Assembly (NCBI GenBank): GCA_021399435.1
Contig: JAJTUP010000043.1
Span: 1 to 64,000, forward strand
Origin: Diaporthe sp. PMI_573
Taxonomy: Eukaryota > Ascomycota > Sordariomycetes > Diaporthales > Diaporthaceae
Reading direction: 5' to 3'
Length of the DNA: 64,000 nucleotides
Part shown: positions 62,697-64,000 of the stretch, one piece after another
How the letters are laid out: each line of letters opens with the position of its first letter
How positions within the stretch are numbered: the first letter of the stretch is position 1
The notes under the pieces: generated by a model
Seen by the model: the letters and a program-made list of their open reading frames with translations, nothing else
The model's database searches: none
Told to the model about the DNA's origin: nothing
Program-made: the position numbers and the translations under genes

Positions 62697-63265
62697 CGGA
62701 GGGCGTGGCGAAATATTCTCCTGTGCAATCACACTCTCACATGGTGTGGTTCCAACACCGTGTTCTGGCGCTCCGCGCTGCACCTCCAACTTGAGTTAAA
62801 AATGCTGTATTTACATGTCTGTTAAGTACCTATTATGAGTGGAATCCTGCATATGCATTTGAATCACCAGGGCAGAGTCGAGGCGTGGCACTGCGGATTG
62901 AATTTAAGACTCGTTTCGACCGAGAGTCCCTCCCCAGCCTTGAAGATGCAGTGGACCCGACCAGTAGGCAGTCGAGATCCTTCGAGAGGAGGGTCAAACT
63001 GAGTCTAAAGCCTAAAGATTGTAGGCCTGACTTGCATGGTGCACCTCCCCAGGGTAATAAAGGTCAGTGGGCCATGTCGAGTTACATTTGACCCACACAC
63101 CACTTTGTCACTTTTCTAGCAATTTCCGTACAAACAGTACCTAGAGCTCAATGTAACAGGACATGGCCCACTGACCTTTATTACCCCGGGGAGGTGTACA
63201 TAACAAACAAGGTGGTTGGGACTCCTGTTGATGATGGGCGCATCCCACCCTCTAATATCGCCGAC
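62697..63265 (+). repeat. Composite dispersed repeat, copy C (split by a MITE)
   Basis: Matches B block by block (GGGCGTGGYRAAATAT, TGCAATCACAC, TGCATATGCA, GATGCAGTGGACC), but an extra 155 bp (63042-63196) interrupts the stretch that reads CATGGTACATAAC in B. After the insertion the match resumes at TACATAAC and continues to GATGATGGGCGC and beyond into repeat E. Confidence 0.8.
63042..63196. mobile_element. 155-bp mariner-like MITE (foldback)
   Basis: Near-perfect terminal inverted repeats of about 46 bp: the left begins CACCTCCCCAGGGTAATAAA, the right is its complement ending GGGGAGGTG, with about three mismatches. They enclose about 60 bp. The flanks are TG (63040-63041) and TA (63197-63198); the matching empty site in copy B has one TA (60149-60150). 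This supports insertion at TA with duplication, as for Tc1/mariner/pogo elements, with one base changed since. No coding capacity. Confidence 0.8.
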
Positions 63266-63275
63266 GGACCAGGCC

Positions 63276-63447
63276 TCAGTAGCACGTCTTGGTTCCACGG
63301 TGGTTGGCGATCAGGAGGTGGTCCCGTTTAGCCAGCAATCGCGTTCGCATCGGTGGGTCTCCTCCAGCCTCGTCGCCGGGGTAGAGCGTGACATCTGTTG
63401 CGTGAATCGTTCTCATCACTCGCCTAATTGGTGCCCATATCTCGCTA
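63276..63447 (+). repeat. Dispersed repeat E, third copy
   Basis: Shares with E2 the order AGCACGTCTTGGTTCCACGG, TTAGCCAGCA, GCCGGGGTAGA, ATCGTTCTCATCACTCGCCT and TTGGTGCCCATATCTC. It follows copy C of the composite repeat directly, so composite repeat plus E is probably one longer element of about 750 bp. Confidence 0.75.
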
Positions 63448-63915
63448 GTCAATCGGTTGTACCTGAGTGGGCAGGGAGGGCTGCTGTGTTGATGTTTTCC
63501 TTGTTCTCTTGGCTTAGAAAGGTGGAGGGAGGTTGGTAGGGAAGCCCACACACAGTGAAGTAGAGACGTGATATGTACGTGATGGAAACCCCATCGTTTC
63601 CATTCCATTCAATCTCTCCCCAAAGAACCACTCAAATTCCCGCCGGGTGCCAGTCTGCTACCAGCTTCATTTCTACATGTAGCAGGGCGAAGAGTAAGTT
63701 TGAATGGCCGACGAGTTATGAGGTTAGGGAGCTAACAGTCCAGTCTTGTCAGCTCAATGGAAGCCTCAACTCCATCCTTTTTCTTCGATCAATTCCTAGT
63801 TTCAACGCAGGACGATATCAGCCAGTCGGGGTCGGGTCAAGAACCTCAACTTTTTGAGTCTAGGGCAAATCACCCAGATATCAACTTAAAAGGAATCTTA
63901 TCCTCTAACCTTCCA
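63448..63915. promoter_or_regulatory. Upstream region of the right-edge gene
   Basis: No repeat or gene recognised. The last 60 bases form a CT/AA-rich leader. The plus frame 63573-63857 is probably leader sequence. Confidence 0.35.
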
Positions 63916-64000
63916 ATGACCTATTCACCTCTAACCAACGAAGTCTTCAACCCGCCCGCGGGACCGGCGGCGGCTCCGGCCACATCCGCGTCCGAAAAAG
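63916..64000 (+). CDS. Start of a gene running off the window
   Basis: An ATG at 63916 in good context (TTCCA-ATG-A) after a pyrimidine-rich leader. The 28 codons visible read MTYSPLTNEVFNPPAGPAAA and go on Ala/Pro/Ser-rich, a typical disordered N-terminus. GC content rises sharply at the start. Nothing about function can be said. Confidence 0.5.
   Translation, partial: MTYSPLTNEVFNPPAGPAAAPATSASEK

Noticed and set aside
1..64000. CRISPR arrays, bacterial operons, ribosome binding sites
   Set aside because: The window is eukaryotic (spliceosomal introns, fungal families); no regularly spaced repeats with unique spacers were seen.
1..64000. Starship-type giant element
   Set aside because: Patatin-like cargo and mixed debris suggested it, but no DUF3435 tyrosine-recombinase captain or matching ends were found.

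Overview
The window looks like an accessory, repeat-rich stretch of a filamentous ascomycete (Pezizomycotina) genome. The evidence is 50-82 bp introns with GTRNGT donors, CTRAY-like branch sites and YAG acceptors; TATA boxes with pyrimidine-rich leaders; fungus-restricted families (a truncated FunK1 kinase, a large F-box family, a degenerate zinc-finger/coiled-coil family, ankyrin proteins); and Helitron, Fot/pogo, hAT and Ty3/gypsy debris typical of these fungi. Many in-frame stops sit where one C-to-T change restores the conserved residue (CAA to TAA, CGA to TGA, CAG to TAG). This is compatible with repeat-induced point mutation (RIP), but I could not compute a RIP index. The host resembles Hypocreales/Fusarium-type genomes, but I cannot name a species.

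Layout. 0-5 kb: end of an unknown gene, then a decayed Helitron on the minus strand (Rep and PIF1 helicase, with an internal deletion). 5-12 kb: a dispersed repeat, a broken hypothetical gene, a truncated F-box pseudogene, small Cys-rich or unknown ORFs and an AT-rich gap. 12.6-17 kb: two disordered-protein genes (one with a four-exon model), a degenerate tandem repeat and a truncated Helitron N-terminus, all spanned by an unusual cluster of TGATCA palindromes. 17-24 kb: a frameshifted two-exon gene, a truncated Fot/pogo element, a MATE-type transporter whose C-terminus runs into a dispersed repeat, a two-exon coiled-coil/zinc-finger-like gene, and a RING-patatin remnant. 24-32 kb: Ty3/gypsy integrase remnant, a MYND protein, a GC-rich PIF1 helicase ORF, a piggyBac-like Cys cluster and a FunK1 fragment. 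32-44 kb: a two-exon phosphotransferase-like gene, several pseudogenes, gypsy RNase H, pogo and hAT fragments, and a small two-exon gene. 45-51 kb: the main F-box gene copy (broken) and a broken gene with a C2H2-like 3' part. 52-56.6 kb: the best-preserved gene block, with a zinc-ribbon microprotein, a three-exon ankyrin protein of 977 residues and a neighbouring gene. 56.8-63.5 kb: a 46-bp perfect palindrome, a tRNA-like remnant, a minisatellite and three or more copies of a composite dispersed repeat, one split by a 155-bp mariner-like MITE. The last 85 bases begin a new gene.

The genes do not form an evident pathway. Intact genes (four-exon gene, coiled-coil gene, MYND protein, phosphotransferase-like gene, ankyrin gene, small two-exon gene) are islands among decaying transposons and expanded-family pseudogenes. 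The most distinctive observations are the TGATCA cluster, the MITE with its empty site elsewhere in the same window, the 30-residue zinc-ribbon gene, the 46-bp palindrome and the pattern of single C-to-T stops.
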